A stretch of DNA of 64,000 nt from JAGGAG01 sp031402225 (GCA_031402225.1 JANNSD010000040.1:32973-96972); one strand, 5' to 3'. Shown: positions 52,366 to 59,706, numbered from the stretch's first letter. The notes: a model not told the origin generated them from the sequence alone. Translations and numbers: made by a program.

Positions 52366-52881
52366 ATGACTGCACCGATTCTCCTCGTATTGACCCTGGG
52401 CATTGCCTTCGCCGCGTTCTGGCAGCTCGGCAAGCGCCCCCACGCGCACAAAAATCTGCAGCCCGATGACGTCAAGCGGTTATTGGGTACGCTTCTGCGC
52501 AGGGGCTTCAATCAGGGATTTCTAGTGCTTGACGTAAAGCTTCGATCACAAAAGGGTCAAAGGCGGTTCATTCAGTTTACGAAGTACATTAGGAGAGGAC
52601 AAGCAGGGCTTCAGTTTGACTTTCCCTTGGTGGATTGGTCGACCCCTTACTACGCGGAATTGCAGTCTGTTCTTAGGCGGGATGGCTTTTCGTTCGTTAC
52701 GACGAGTACTGGTAGGACTGACACGCGAGAGTTCCTCACGATTGATTTCGGCTCAAGCATTGATCGGGCATCACAACTCGCGAACGTGGCGATTGAGGTG
52801 TTGGTGCCTACGCAATCGGATAGGAATATCACTGGCTTTTTACACAATGTCAGTGCTCGCGACACGGAGGTAACTGCGTAG
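52366..52881 (+). CDS. Putative immunity protein of cassette 2, membrane-anchored
   Basis: 171 residues starting two bases after the tip stop. An N-terminal transmembrane helix (ILLVLTLGIAFAAFWQLG), then a cytoplasmic or periplasmic domain (DDVKRLLGTLLRRGFNQGF, DWSTPYYAELQSVLRRDGFS). Notably AT-richer than the chromosome. Position suggests immunity. The stretch from 52882 to 53102 holds no supported gene. Confidence 0.5.
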   Translation: MTAPILLVLTLGIAFAAFWQLGKRPHAHKNLQPDDVKRLLGTLLRRGFNQGFLVLDVKLRSQKGQRRFIQFTKYIRRGQAGLQFDFPLVDWSTPYYAELQSVLRRDGFSFVTTSTGRTDTREFLTIDFGSSIDRASQLANVAIEVLVPTQSDRNITGFLHNVSARDTEVTA

Positions 52882-53102
52882 TATGCCACGCAGGCGCTCC
52901 ATCGCGAGTGCGCGGAGGGATGGAGGTTCGCCGTCGAACGGTCCAGCGGGAGCTGTAGAGGGCCTACCGGCGCCGGCGCGCGGAGCTCATGGTCGATGGC
53001 TCCGCGGAAGACGTTACGCTGAAGGCCTGAACTGGAGGCTCAAGAACGAACGCGTAAGTCCGCTATCTCGGATCCCTCAACGGCGAGAAGTCGACTCTTT
53101 CT

Positions 53103-53126
53103 GGGATCTTGCTGACCCAGGATCCC
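53103..53126. other. Recombination-site copy 3
   Basis: GGGATCTTG, CTGACC, CAGGATCCC; one base off perfect inverted arms, identical to copy L. Confidence 0.78.
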
Positions 53127-53711
53127 ATCGGGCTGGCCGGCGGCGTCAATCTGTATGGGTATGTGGGGAACAACCCGATCGGATTCAGCGACCCTTATGG
53201 GCTGGCTCCTGAACACGGTTGCCCGCCGTGCCTGCCGCAAGGTGTAGAGGGTCTGGCAAATCTGTCACCGGGGGAGCTGCAGTCAGCACTTGAAAGATCC
53301 CTCGAGCCCCCGCTGTCGCATTCGTACGACGTAGACCTGAGTGTGACTGTGCCCGGTGGCAGTTTGTCTCTTTCTGATCCAAGCCACATGCGGACACAGA
53401 TCGGTGGACTCGCTGGCGTGACGGTCGACTTCACGATGACGGCCAACACGACGCCCGCTAACCCGGCCACTCTTGACCTCGGGACAGGGCTGTCTTTGGT
53501 CGCGGTGAGTCTCGGGAAGGGTGTCGCCAGTGTGCACATTGGCCCGAGCATTGGGTCCCCCCTTGGGGTGACCCTTCCGGGGACAACGGACATCAACACT
53601 CGAGCCCCCGCCTCCGGGACGATGCCGCGCGACGCCACATCTGTGCGACAGGGATCTCCGGCAATAGGATACTCAGACTCAGTGGGACGGCTCCTCAGCG
53701 GCAGGCCGTAG
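53103..53711 (+). CDS. Silent Rhs tip cassette 3: unknown toxin
   Basis: From the site: GILLTQDPIGLAGG, then PIGFSDPYGL, a CPPC pair and a beta-rich domain (SYDVDLSVTVPGGSLSLSDP, GGLAGVTVDFTMTANTTPAN, GTGLSLVAVSLGKGVASVHI). No catalytic motif is visible; the strand pattern could suit a pore former or a binding domain. No in-frame ATG upstream. Confidence 0.6.
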   Translation, partial: GILLTQDPIGLAGGVNLYGYVGNNPIGFSDPYGLAPEHGCPPCLPQGVEGLANLSPGELQSALERSLEPPLSHSYDVDLSVTVPGGSLSLSDPSHMRTQIGGLAGVTVDFTMTANTTPANPATLDLGTGLSLVAVSLGKGVASVHIGPSIGSPLGVTLPGTTDINTRAPASGTMPRDATSVRQGSPAIGYSDSVGRLLSGRP

Positions 53712-53712
53712 C

Positions 53713-54111
53713 GTGTTGCAGCGCGAATGGCGACCGTGCACCTTGCTCGCGGCAGCGCTTGTTGTGGGTTGCTCAGACATCCGACACCTACGCCGCGCGG
53801 CCGAGGGTGTCGCCGCGGTCGTGCCGGCGCAGGAGGTGACTGCCACGCTGAAGGGACGGGGCCAGTTGGTCGTCACCATTGTCAACTCACCGTTGGGTCG
53901 TTCCCCTGATTCAGTCGTACGCAAGGTGTCCGAGGAGCTCGCGATTCAGGTTAGCTCGCAATACGACGGGGACGGACCGATTGCTTCGGTCACAATCTCC
54001 TTTCGAGAACGCGCCAGCGTTGGCCCCGTGGGCGCACCCACTGGCGTTGCTTCCTATGTCTTCACTATGGCACCGATCGACACCCTAGCTGCGTACGACA
54101 CGCGGAAATAG
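53713..54111 (+). CDS. Lipoprotein, candidate immunity protein of cassette 3
   Basis: 132 residues from GTG 53713, right after the tip stop. Lipobox LAAALVVGCSD. Mature domain TLKGRGQLVVTIVNSPLGRS, SVTISFRERASVG. A periplasmic lipoprotein after a tip suggests a toxin that acts in the envelope (inference). Confidence 0.45.
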   Translation: MLQREWRPCTLLAAALVVGCSDIRHLRRAAEGVAAVVPAQEVTATLKGRGQLVVTIVNSPLGRSPDSVVRKVSEELAIQVSSQYDGDGPIASVTISFRERASVGPVGAPTGVASYVFTMAPIDTLAAYDTRK

Positions 54112-54121
54112 AGAGCAGGGC

Positions 54122-54367
54122 ATGCCACCCCATTCCGCCGCGAACATGTTGCGTGTGGCCCTTGCGGCGGTTGCCATCATTTCCTGGGGAGTTGCCCTCG
54201 TGCTGGCATTCCTCACAGCGGTGGGTCGATCGGGCGGGCCCAGGAGATGGTTCGTGCCGCTCTGGTCCAGTACCGGCCTGTCGGATCAAGGCCTGCGGCA
54301 CCGTCGCCTGCATGTCCGGTGGGCCTGTGTTGGAACTCTTGCGGCCCTAGCGGCGGCGTTGGTATAG
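54122..54367 (+). CDS. Small membrane protein (81 aa), candidate co-immunity
   Basis: Two hydrophobic segments: VALAAVAIISWGVALVLAFL and WACVGTLAALAAALV, with a basic loop between (GPRRWFVPLWSSTGLSDQGL). Follows the lipoprotein gene by 10 bases. Function unknown. Confidence 0.45.
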   Translation: MPPHSAANMLRVALAAVAIISWGVALVLAFLTAVGRSGGPRRWFVPLWSSTGLSDQGLRHRRLHVRWACVGTLAALAAALV

Positions 54368-54376
54368 ACGCAGTGT

Positions 54377-54973
54377 TTGACCCCGATTGAACGGATACCG
54401 CTTTGCTCTGGGGGCCAACATTCTCCGGGGATCCTGCTGACCCAGGATCCCATCGGGCTGGCCGGCGGGGTCAATCTGTATGCGTACGCGGGGAGCAACC
54501 CCGTTGCGTTTAGTGACCCCTTCGGCTTGCTCGCCGACACGCTGCGATACAACGGAAAGACTCTGACTTTGAGTGCCGACGATGGGACGATAAAGTGGAC
54601 CGGACGCGCTACGTCGGGACGACCTGGTGCCACCACGAATGACCAAGCCAAAGAGAACTTCGGCCCAATACCTGAAGGAACCTACGAGACGGGCAAGATT
54701 TTCAACGAGAAGGGGCTGAGGAAGGTCTTGTTCAAGATTAAGACTCTTGGCGCTGACTACGGTGACTTCCGTACGCCACTCACGCCAACGAACAACTCGG
54801 ACTCGAAGGGAAGGACAAGCTTCTGGCTGCATGGTGGACAGAGGCCCGGATCGGTGGGGTGCATTGATGTTGGATATCGGGACAGGAGCTTGTTCACTCT
54901 GTTGAAGCAGGCGGACGGCCCCGTGCCACTCATCGTGACATATCCATCAACTCAACTCCATCAGGCCCCATGA
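54377..54973 (+). CDS. Silent Rhs tip cassette 4: L,D-transpeptidase-like (Tlde1-type) toxin
   Basis: Site at 54428, then PVAFSDPFGL. The toxin domain has GRATSGRPGATTNDQAKENF, GPIPEGTYETGK and FWLHGGQRPGSVGCIDVG: the His and Gly-Cys-Ile catalytic pattern of YkuD/DUF2778-like enzymes such as Tlde1 effectors, which attack peptidoglycan from the periplasm. An ATG at 54377 precedes the site in frame without a ribosome site. Confidence 0.72.
   Translation: MTPIERIPLCSGGQHSPGILLTQDPIGLAGGVNLYAYAGSNPVAFSDPFGLLADTLRYNGKTLTLSADDGTIKWTGRATSGRPGATTNDQAKENFGPIPEGTYETGKIFNEKGLRKVLFKIKTLGADYGDFRTPLTPTNNSDSKGRTSFWLHGGQRPGSVGCIDVGYRDRSLFTLLKQADGPVPLIVTYPSTQLHQAP
54428..54451. other. Recombination-site copy 4
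   Basis: GGGATCCTG, CTGACC, CAGGATCCC; perfect arms. Confidence 0.78.
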
Positions 54974-55398
54974 GCCTACACGTTCCTCGTCCCGCATTGG
55001 TGGCGGGCTTCATCGCAACGCTATGCTATGGTGTACTCCATCAGCTATGGCTGAGGCAATGGCTTGCCCAGAATACCGGTCGGTTGCCTTCGGTTCCGAG
55101 TTGGCTACTCGTGGTTGCATTTTCCATCGTCTTCGTCGGTTCAGCCGCTGCTGCCGGTCTCGCTGGCGCGCACTGGAAACTGATTACGGCCTCGGTCGTT
55201 ACTGCATCGGTAGTTTGCGGTCTAATGGTCGCAGCCGTCGCGAGCTGGGCGACATCGAGCACCGAGATCTACCGGGACGTGTCCCCGGCCCAGCAGCTCT
55301 TGGCAGTGAGTCCCTACATCCTAGGAGTGGCGATTTCCCTGGGATGCCTGGGCCTGTTCCCGGCTTGGCTTGCGCGAATCGTGGCCGGGCGCGCATGA
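54970..55398 (+). CDS. Four-helix membrane immunity protein of cassette 4
   Basis: 142 residues, ATGA overlap with the tip stop. Four hydrophobic segments (ALVAGFIATLCYGVLHQLWL, SWLLVVAFSIVFVGSAAAAG, LITASVVTASVVCGLMVAAV, ILGVAISLGCLGLFPAWLAR). A membrane location fits protection against a periplasmic peptidoglycan toxin. Confidence 0.55.
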   Translation: MSLHVPRPALVAGFIATLCYGVLHQLWLRQWLAQNTGRLPSVPSWLLVVAFSIVFVGSAAAAGLAGAHWKLITASVVTASVVCGLMVAAVASWATSSTEIYRDVSPAQQLLAVSPYILGVAISLGCLGLFPAWLARIVAGRA

Positions 55399-55440
55399 CT
55401 GGTCTTGGCACGAACGCGTGAGCTAGCACGGGATGGTGAC

Positions 55441-55470
55441 GATCCTGCTGACCGAGGATCCTGCTGACCC
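55441..55470. other. Degenerate double recombination site at the array end
   Basis: GATCCTGCTGACCGAGGATC followed immediately by CTGCTGACC: two overlapping imperfect copies without a tip gene behind them. Looks like a scar or the end boundary of the cassette array. Confidence 0.65.
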
Positions 55471-55583
55471 CAGCGACGTACAGGCCACTGGGAGAGCTGG
55501 GGCTCCACCCCGCGCTGAGGCTGCTTGCCAGTGAAGTGTATGTACGGTATTCTAGTCATGTACACACATTTCAGGGAGGTTGT

Positions 55584-55802
55584 GTGGCCAAGACGCGATC
55601 GCCCGCTAAAGGGGCCCGCAAGGTGCCCAAGACCTACCGTCTGGCACCCGACAAGGTAGCCGCCGCCCAGCGCGTCCTGGGTGCAGCGACCGCGACCGAA
55701 ACGATTGAGCAGGCGCTCGACCTCGTGGTGTTCCGCCAGGCCCTGATCGACGGCACGCGCAGCCTCTTCGGGCTCACGATCGACGCACCCGAGCATGGCT
55801 AG
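55584..55802 (+). CDS. Antitoxin of a PIN-domain toxin-antitoxin pair
   Basis: 72 residues from GTG 55584, preceded by AGGGAGG. Basic N-terminus (KTRSPAKGARKVPKTYRLAP) then a helical domain with ETIEQALDLVVFRQAL. It overlaps the toxin gene by 8 bases. Relation to the ribbon-helix-helix type is likely from the TYRL start, unproven. Confidence 0.7.
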   Translation: MAKTRSPAKGARKVPKTYRLAPDKVAAAQRVLGAATATETIEQALDLVVFRQALIDGTRSLFGLTIDAPEHG

Positions 55803-56268
55803 GGCGGACGCCGGCGCACGGAAGTACGCGCTCGATACCAACCTGTTCATTCACGCCTTCCGCGACCCCGTCGCCCGGGAGGCGTTGCTGCGTTTCCACG
55901 CGGCGTTTGCCCCCTTCGAATACTTGAGCGTCGTCGTGGCGCAGGAGCTCCGGGCCGGCACCCGGCGTCCCGGCGACCGCGCCCGCCTGGAGCGGGAGCT
56001 GCTGGCGGTGTTCGAGCGCACCGGACGGGTGGTCACGCCCTCGCGTCAGGCATGGCACGATTCCGGGGATGTGCTCGCCGCGCTAGCGGCCAAGGAGGGG
56101 CTGGAGGCGGGGCGGGTCTCCAAGGCGTTCGGAAATGATGTGCTTCTGGGGCTGTCCTGCCGCGAATCCGGGCTCACACTCGTGACGGATAACATCGCCG
56201 ATTTTGAGAAGATCAGTCGAATTGTGCCGGTACCCTACGTCGCTCCCTGGCCCGGAACCCTCACCTGA
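55795..56268 (+). CDS. PIN-domain toxin (VapC-like)
   Basis: 157 residues. KYALDTNLFIHAFRD (first acidic), QELRAGTRRP (Glu), FGNDVLLGLSCRESGLTLVT (Asp) and DNIADFEKISR complete the PIN acidic set. Likely a ribonuclease inhibited by the upstream antitoxin. Unlike the copy at 40.7 kb this one is intact. Confidence 0.85.
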   Translation: MARADAGARKYALDTNLFIHAFRDPVAREALLRFHAAFAPFEYLSVVVAQELRAGTRRPGDRARLERELLAVFERTGRVVTPSRQAWHDSGDVLAALAAKEGLEAGRVSKAFGNDVLLGLSCRESGLTLVTDNIADFEKISRIVPVPYVAPWPGTLT

Positions 56269-56564
56269 CGCCCGCGCGAGGGACTCGTTGCGGCTCGGCT
56301 CCGGGGGCATGCGTCGTTTCGTGAGGGTGTAACGCTAGCGACGGCGAACACGTGGAGTTCGCGCGGCTCCGGCACGTTGCGCCGGTCGCGTTCCCTGTCC
56401 CCACTCATGAGAAGACGAGGGGCGGTATTGATCCTTGAAGCAGGTGATGACTGGTCGCGTAGAGCATGACCGAGTATCAGGCCAACCACCAGCGATACTG
56501 ACCCAAAGCCGATGGCCGCGACCAATCCGCCGGGACGGCGAATCTCCAGGCAGCCCCTGGTCAC
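56235..56564 (-). CDS. Possible small membrane protein
   Basis: An open frame from GTG 56564 with one hydrophobic segment (GGLVAAIGFGSVSLVVGLIL) followed by a charged tail. It overlaps the end of the PIN gene. Coding is uncertain; no homolog is known to me. Confidence 0.25.
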   Translation of the reverse strand: MTRGCLEIRRPGGLVAAIGFGSVSLVVGLILGHALRDQSSPASRINTAPRLLMSGDRERDRRNVPEPRELHVFAVASVTPSRNDACPRSRAATSPSRGRQVRVPGQGAT

Positions 56565-56585
56565 CCTCACGCACGGAGCTCGAAC

Positions 56586-56798
56586 ATGACGCCGTCCGAA
56601 CTCGTTTTCCTGGTGGACGAGGCGCCCGAAGTCGGCTATGTGGCGCGGGCGCTCGGCGCCTCGATCGTCACGGAGGCCGACGATCTCCCCGCGCTGCGGA
56701 CCCAAGTGCGCGACGCCGTGCGCTGTCACTTCGAGGCGCCGGCGATGCCGCCCGTCATCCGGCTCCACTTCGTGCGCGACGAGATTATTGCCGCGTGA
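56586..56798 (+). CDS. HicB-like antitoxin
   Basis: 70 residues. ELVFLVDEAPEVGYVARALG, IVTEADDLPALRTQVRDAVR and AMPPVIRLHFVRDEIIA match the short 2-oxoisovalerate-dehydrogenase-annotated HicB type. A HicA gene normally follows; here only a broken one does. Confidence 0.7.
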   Translation: MTPSELVFLVDEAPEVGYVARALGASIVTEADDLPALRTQVRDAVRCHFEAPAMPPVIRLHFVRDEIIAA

Positions 56799-56955
56799 GC
56801 GGTGCCAACGCGCAGCTGCCCAAGCGACCGGCTACAGACATGTCGTCACGCGGCAGACCGGCAGCCACATCCGACTCACGACACAGGAGCATGGCGAGCA
56901 TTATCTGACGATCCCCGACCACACCACCCTCCGGGTCGGAAGAAGAAGGCCAGCC
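56795..56955 (+). pseudogene. HicA-like toxin, frameshifted and truncated
   Basis: After a GTG start overlapping hicB, the frame shifts: GYRHVVTRQTGSHIRLTTQE and HGEHYLTIPDHTTLRVG are readable HicA motifs (with the catalytic His in GSHIR) in another frame, and the C-terminal helices are missing. The antitoxin is left without a working partner. Confidence 0.6.
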
Positions 56956-56980
56956 GGCCCTGACATCGCGCGCGGAGCAG

Positions 56981-57583
56981 CTACCTCGGCGTCACCATCA
57001 GGTGCGCCCACGGCTCGCCAGGATACATCAGCCACGGCCGGCCTGAACCATCGGCCGAAGTGGAGAAACCGGACGACGCAACCGTCGCATACGGGATATA
57101 CACGACATACCAGCGGGTGCCGTTGCCGCGAGGCAGGCCGGTAGCAGCGTCGATGCTGTCCTTGGGCGCCACCATGTTGTAGAGCGCCGCCGGGGTCGTC
57201 GGCATGCTCCAGCGACCGGCCTTGATGTCCGCCAGGCGAGCGCTGTCCACCTGCGCGTGCTTCAGCTTCAGCTTGTGCAGTTCCCTGCCCCGCGCCATGA
57301 ACGGCTCGAGCGACTGCTGGTAGCAGGCCACCTGGAAGCGATCGGTGGCAGGATCATCGGCCAGGCAGATGAGTTCGTTGGTGCCCTTCCGGATCTCGAC
57401 CAGTTCCCCGCCCTGCCACCCCAGCACGCGCGCACCGGCACGCATGGAATCGGGCGCCGGCAGGACGGCACCGGCCACCTGCTGCTCAACCGACGGGGCC
57501 TGGGCCCAGGCAGGAGCGGCGGCGATGACCGAAAAGAAAAACACCGCGCAGCCCCAGATACGGGACTGCGCGGTGCCATTCAT
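56981..57583 (-). CDS. Hypothetical secreted protein
   Basis: 200 residues with a signal peptide (SRIWGCAVFFFSVIAAAPAW, ending AQ). The mature part contains GELVEIRKGTNELICLADDP and LPRGNGTRWYVVYIPYATVA. Conserved hydrophobic and charged pattern but no known domain. The ATG at 57583 is preferred over the TTG at 57595. Nine bases downstream of the lipoprotein gene, so likely co-transcribed. Confidence 0.6.
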   Translation of the reverse strand: MNGTAQSRIWGCAVFFFSVIAAAPAWAQAPSVEQQVAGAVLPAPDSMRAGARVLGWQGGELVEIRKGTNELICLADDPATDRFQVACYQQSLEPFMARGRELHKLKLKHAQVDSARLADIKAGRWSMPTTPAALYNMVAPKDSIDAATGLPRGNGTRWYVVYIPYATVASSGFSTSADGSGRPWLMYPGEPWAHLMVTPR

Positions 57584-57591
57584 GTGGTAGC

Positions 57592-58485
57592 TCAATCTTC
57601 GACGATGATGAGGTACCTCGACGCCGCCCAGAACTCACTCGGCGACGTGATCGTCTGCGTACCGACGAGCTTGCCCTTGTTGTCCGGGCCCGGCTGGAGA
57701 AGGCTCGGGTCCTGCCGGGAGATGATCTTGTACTTCTTGCCCTCGGGCAGCGTGATGCTGCGATCGGTGCGGGCATCGAGCACCTGGAACGCCGCCGGGT
57801 TCAGGTCACGCGCCGGGACGGTCTGCCTGCCACCGAACACCAGGAACTTCTTGCCTTCCTGGACGATGACACCCTTGGCGCGGAGCGAGTCCTTGGTGCC
57901 GAGGGCCAGGAACACCTGGTTGGCCTCGTTGCTGACGAGCGTGACGCTGTCGGCGAGCTGGCGGTTCTTGACGGTGACCGTCTCGACCTGGGCCCCGAGC
58001 TGCTCGATCTGGACCTTCTGGGCAACGATCGTGGTCTTCTGCTCCTCGATCGTGGTCTGCTGCGCCTCGATGTTGGTGCGCAGTTCCGCGATCTGCTTCT
58101 GGAAGTCGTCGATCTGCTTCAGGAGCCGCGCGTCCTTGCGCTCGAGGGAGCCGATGCGCGCCTTGGTGCGCTCGAGCTGTGCTTCGCTCTCGTTGAGGCG
58201 GGCCACCGCCTCACGGATCTTGCCCAGCAGGATCTGGCGGTCTTCGGCGGCGCTCGAGGCGGTGGTGCCCTCGCTCGTCGTGGTCGGGCTCACACCCAAG
58301 CCCCGGGCCTTGGCGAGCTCGCTGTTGACGTCGCTCACGAGCTTGCTCGTCGCGAGGACTTCGCTCAACAGGCTGTCCTTCTCTGCTGCCAGAGAAGTGG
58401 CCTCACTCTGTGCCTTCTCCAGATCCTTCCGGCTGGCGCACCCAGCCGTCATGATGAGAAGGCCTGCCAGCATCAGCTTACGCAT
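57592..58485 (-). CDS. Coiled-coil lipoprotein
   Basis: 297 residues from ATG 58485 (GGAG upstream). Lipobox LLIMTAGCAS, then a long coiled coil (residues about 25-175, for example LERTKARIGSLERKDARLLK) and a C-terminal globular domain (FLVFGGRQTVPARDLNPAAF, KIISRQDPSLLQPG). Probably spans part of the periplasm. Confidence 0.75.
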   Translation of the reverse strand: MRKLMLAGLLIMTAGCASRKDLEKAQSEATSLAAEKDSLLSEVLATSKLVSDVNSELAKARGLGVSPTTTSEGTTASSAAEDRQILLGKIREAVARLNESEAQLERTKARIGSLERKDARLLKQIDDFQKQIAELRTNIEAQQTTIEEQKTTIVAQKVQIEQLGAQVETVTVKNRQLADSVTLVSNEANQVFLALGTKDSLRAKGVIVQEGKKFLVFGGRQTVPARDLNPAAFQVLDARTDRSITLPEGKKYKIISRQDPSLLQPGPDNKGKLVGTQTITSPSEFWAASRYLIIVED

Positions 58486-58703
58486 TCGATGATTCTCCGT
58501 TAACAGCGACTGTCCGCATCCCTTGAAGATTTCGATCCGAAGCCCGCGCGCCTGCGCGTCGACCTCGAATCCGGCGACCGCGCGCGGAGTTGGCGGCTGC
58601 CGAAGGCGAGCTAACACTAATCAGGGCAAGGCATTTGCGTAGTGCGCCAGATCACACTGGGCTCGTCCTTACCCGGGAGCGGTGATGTGCGTCACAGTCG
58701 AGA

Positions 58704-58763
58704 GTCGTGAGTCGTGAGTGAGTCGTGAGTCATGAGTCGTGAGCCGTGAGTCGTGAGTCGTGA
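58704..58763. repeat. 7-bp tandem repeat array, unit GTCGTGA, 8 copies with variants
   Basis: Eight GTCGTGA-type heptamers, one split by an extra GTGA and two with a base change, in the gap before the SRPBCC gene stop. Confidence 0.9.
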
Positions 58764-58764
58764 G

Positions 58765-59226
58765 TCAGTCGGCAGTGGTCAGTAGCTGGCGGACCCTTAC
58801 CTCCCTGTACCCGAAGATCCGGGACAAGTCTCTCCTGACCAGCGGAAGAACCAGGCGGCCGAGTGGGCCGAGGGGGAGCTGGTAGCGCACCGTGTCCTGG
58901 ACGAGGGTGCCGCCATCGGGCGCATTGGTGAAGGTGTGGGTGTGTTCCCAGAGCGCATACGGTCCGCGGAGCTGCTCATCCACGAACCGCAGGGGTGGCT
59001 CCCACTCGGCGATCCGGGTGCGCCAGGAGAAGGGAATGCCGCGAAGGCGGAGCCGGTAGTCGATGATCGCGTCTTTCCGCATGGCGATGGGGAGGGGCGT
59101 GGTGATATGGAAGTGCAGTTCGGGCGGGGTGATGGCCTCGAGGTTGGCGGCGTCGGCAAAGAACGCAAAAACCTCCGGGCGAGGGAGGGAAAGGTGCATC
59201 GAGGTGTGGAGCAGATGGTGAGGCAT
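58765..59226 (-). CDS. SRPBCC-family protein (polyketide cyclase/START-like)
   Basis: 153 residues. HTSMHLSLPRPEVFAFFADA, LEAITPPELHFHITT, LRGIPFSWRTRIAEWEPPLR and LWEHTHTFTNAPDGGTLVQD show the helix-grip lipid or ligand pocket. Role unknown; often lipid carriers or membrane-stress proteins. Confidence 0.82.
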   Translation of the reverse strand: MPHHLLHTSMHLSLPRPEVFAFFADAANLEAITPPELHFHITTPLPIAMRKDAIIDYRLRLRGIPFSWRTRIAEWEPPLRFVDEQLRGPYALWEHTHTFTNAPDGGTLVQDTVRYQLPLGPLGRLVLPLVRRDLSRIFGYREVRVRQLLTTAD

Positions 59227-59227
59227 G

Positions 59228-59276
59228 GGAGACGGGAAACGGGAGACGGGAAACGGGAAACGGGAGACGGGAGACG
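59228..59276. repeat. 7-bp tandem repeat array, units GGAGACG and GGAAACG, 7 copies
   Basis: Four GGAGACG and three GGAAACG heptamers right next to the start codon of the SRPBCC gene (minus strand). Confidence 0.9.
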
Positions 59277-59334
59277 GAAAAGCAAAGCCGCCCCTAGAGT
59301 GGGCGGCGTTGCTGTTCCCTGCCCTGCCTGTGTC

Positions 59335-59601
59335 TTACACCGCAGGCTTCTTGAAGAACCCGGCAATGAGCGGGATCAGGATGCCGCCGATCAGTGACGC
59401 GGCCACGTTGCCGAGCATGGCGTTGCCGCCGAGCAGCCCGGTGAGCACCCCGCCGAGCGCCTGCCCTCCGCCCACGCCACCCAGGAGTCCCATTACGGTG
59501 TTTACGAGTGGTCCGTAAGACCGCGCCTTGTTGAGCAGTCCGGCAATGTTGCCGCCGGCAGCACCTGAGATGGCCTGAATGAGAAGGCTGGTCGGATCCA
59601 T
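59335..59601 (-). CDS. Small Gly-rich hydrophobic protein (88 aa)
   Basis: From ATG 59601 (AGGAA upstream). Very rich in Gly and hydrophobic residues (VMGLLGGVGGGQALGGVLTG, ASLIGGILIPLIAGFFKKP). One or two membrane segments, or a pore-like helix pair; no known family. Confidence 0.6.
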   Translation of the reverse strand: MDPTSLLIQAISGAAGGNIAGLLNKARSYGPLVNTVMGLLGGVGGGQALGGVLTGLLGGNAMLGNVAASLIGGILIPLIAGFFKKPAV

Positions 59602-59706
59602 GAGTTGTTCCTGGGTTCGTGTGGGTCGAGCAGGTGCCTGCAATGGTCGGGTGGTACGCCGTATAGGTTGGGGGCCATCGGGGCCGGGCGCAAGACTACG
59701 CCAGGA

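Noticed and set aside
52882..53102. Fragment with RLKNER-like sequence considered as an IS3 transposase end
   Set aside because: Only a few residues match and no other IS part is present.
42763..54451. Tip array considered as a classical integron with attC sites
   Set aside because: The sites are compact 24-bp elements without the long imperfect hairpin of attC, and the recombinase shows no visible integron-integrase-specific insert; the similarity is functional, not structural.
58704..58763. GTCGTGA repeats considered as operators of the neighbouring gene
   Set aside because: The same arrays occur beside unrelated genes and also downstream of genes.
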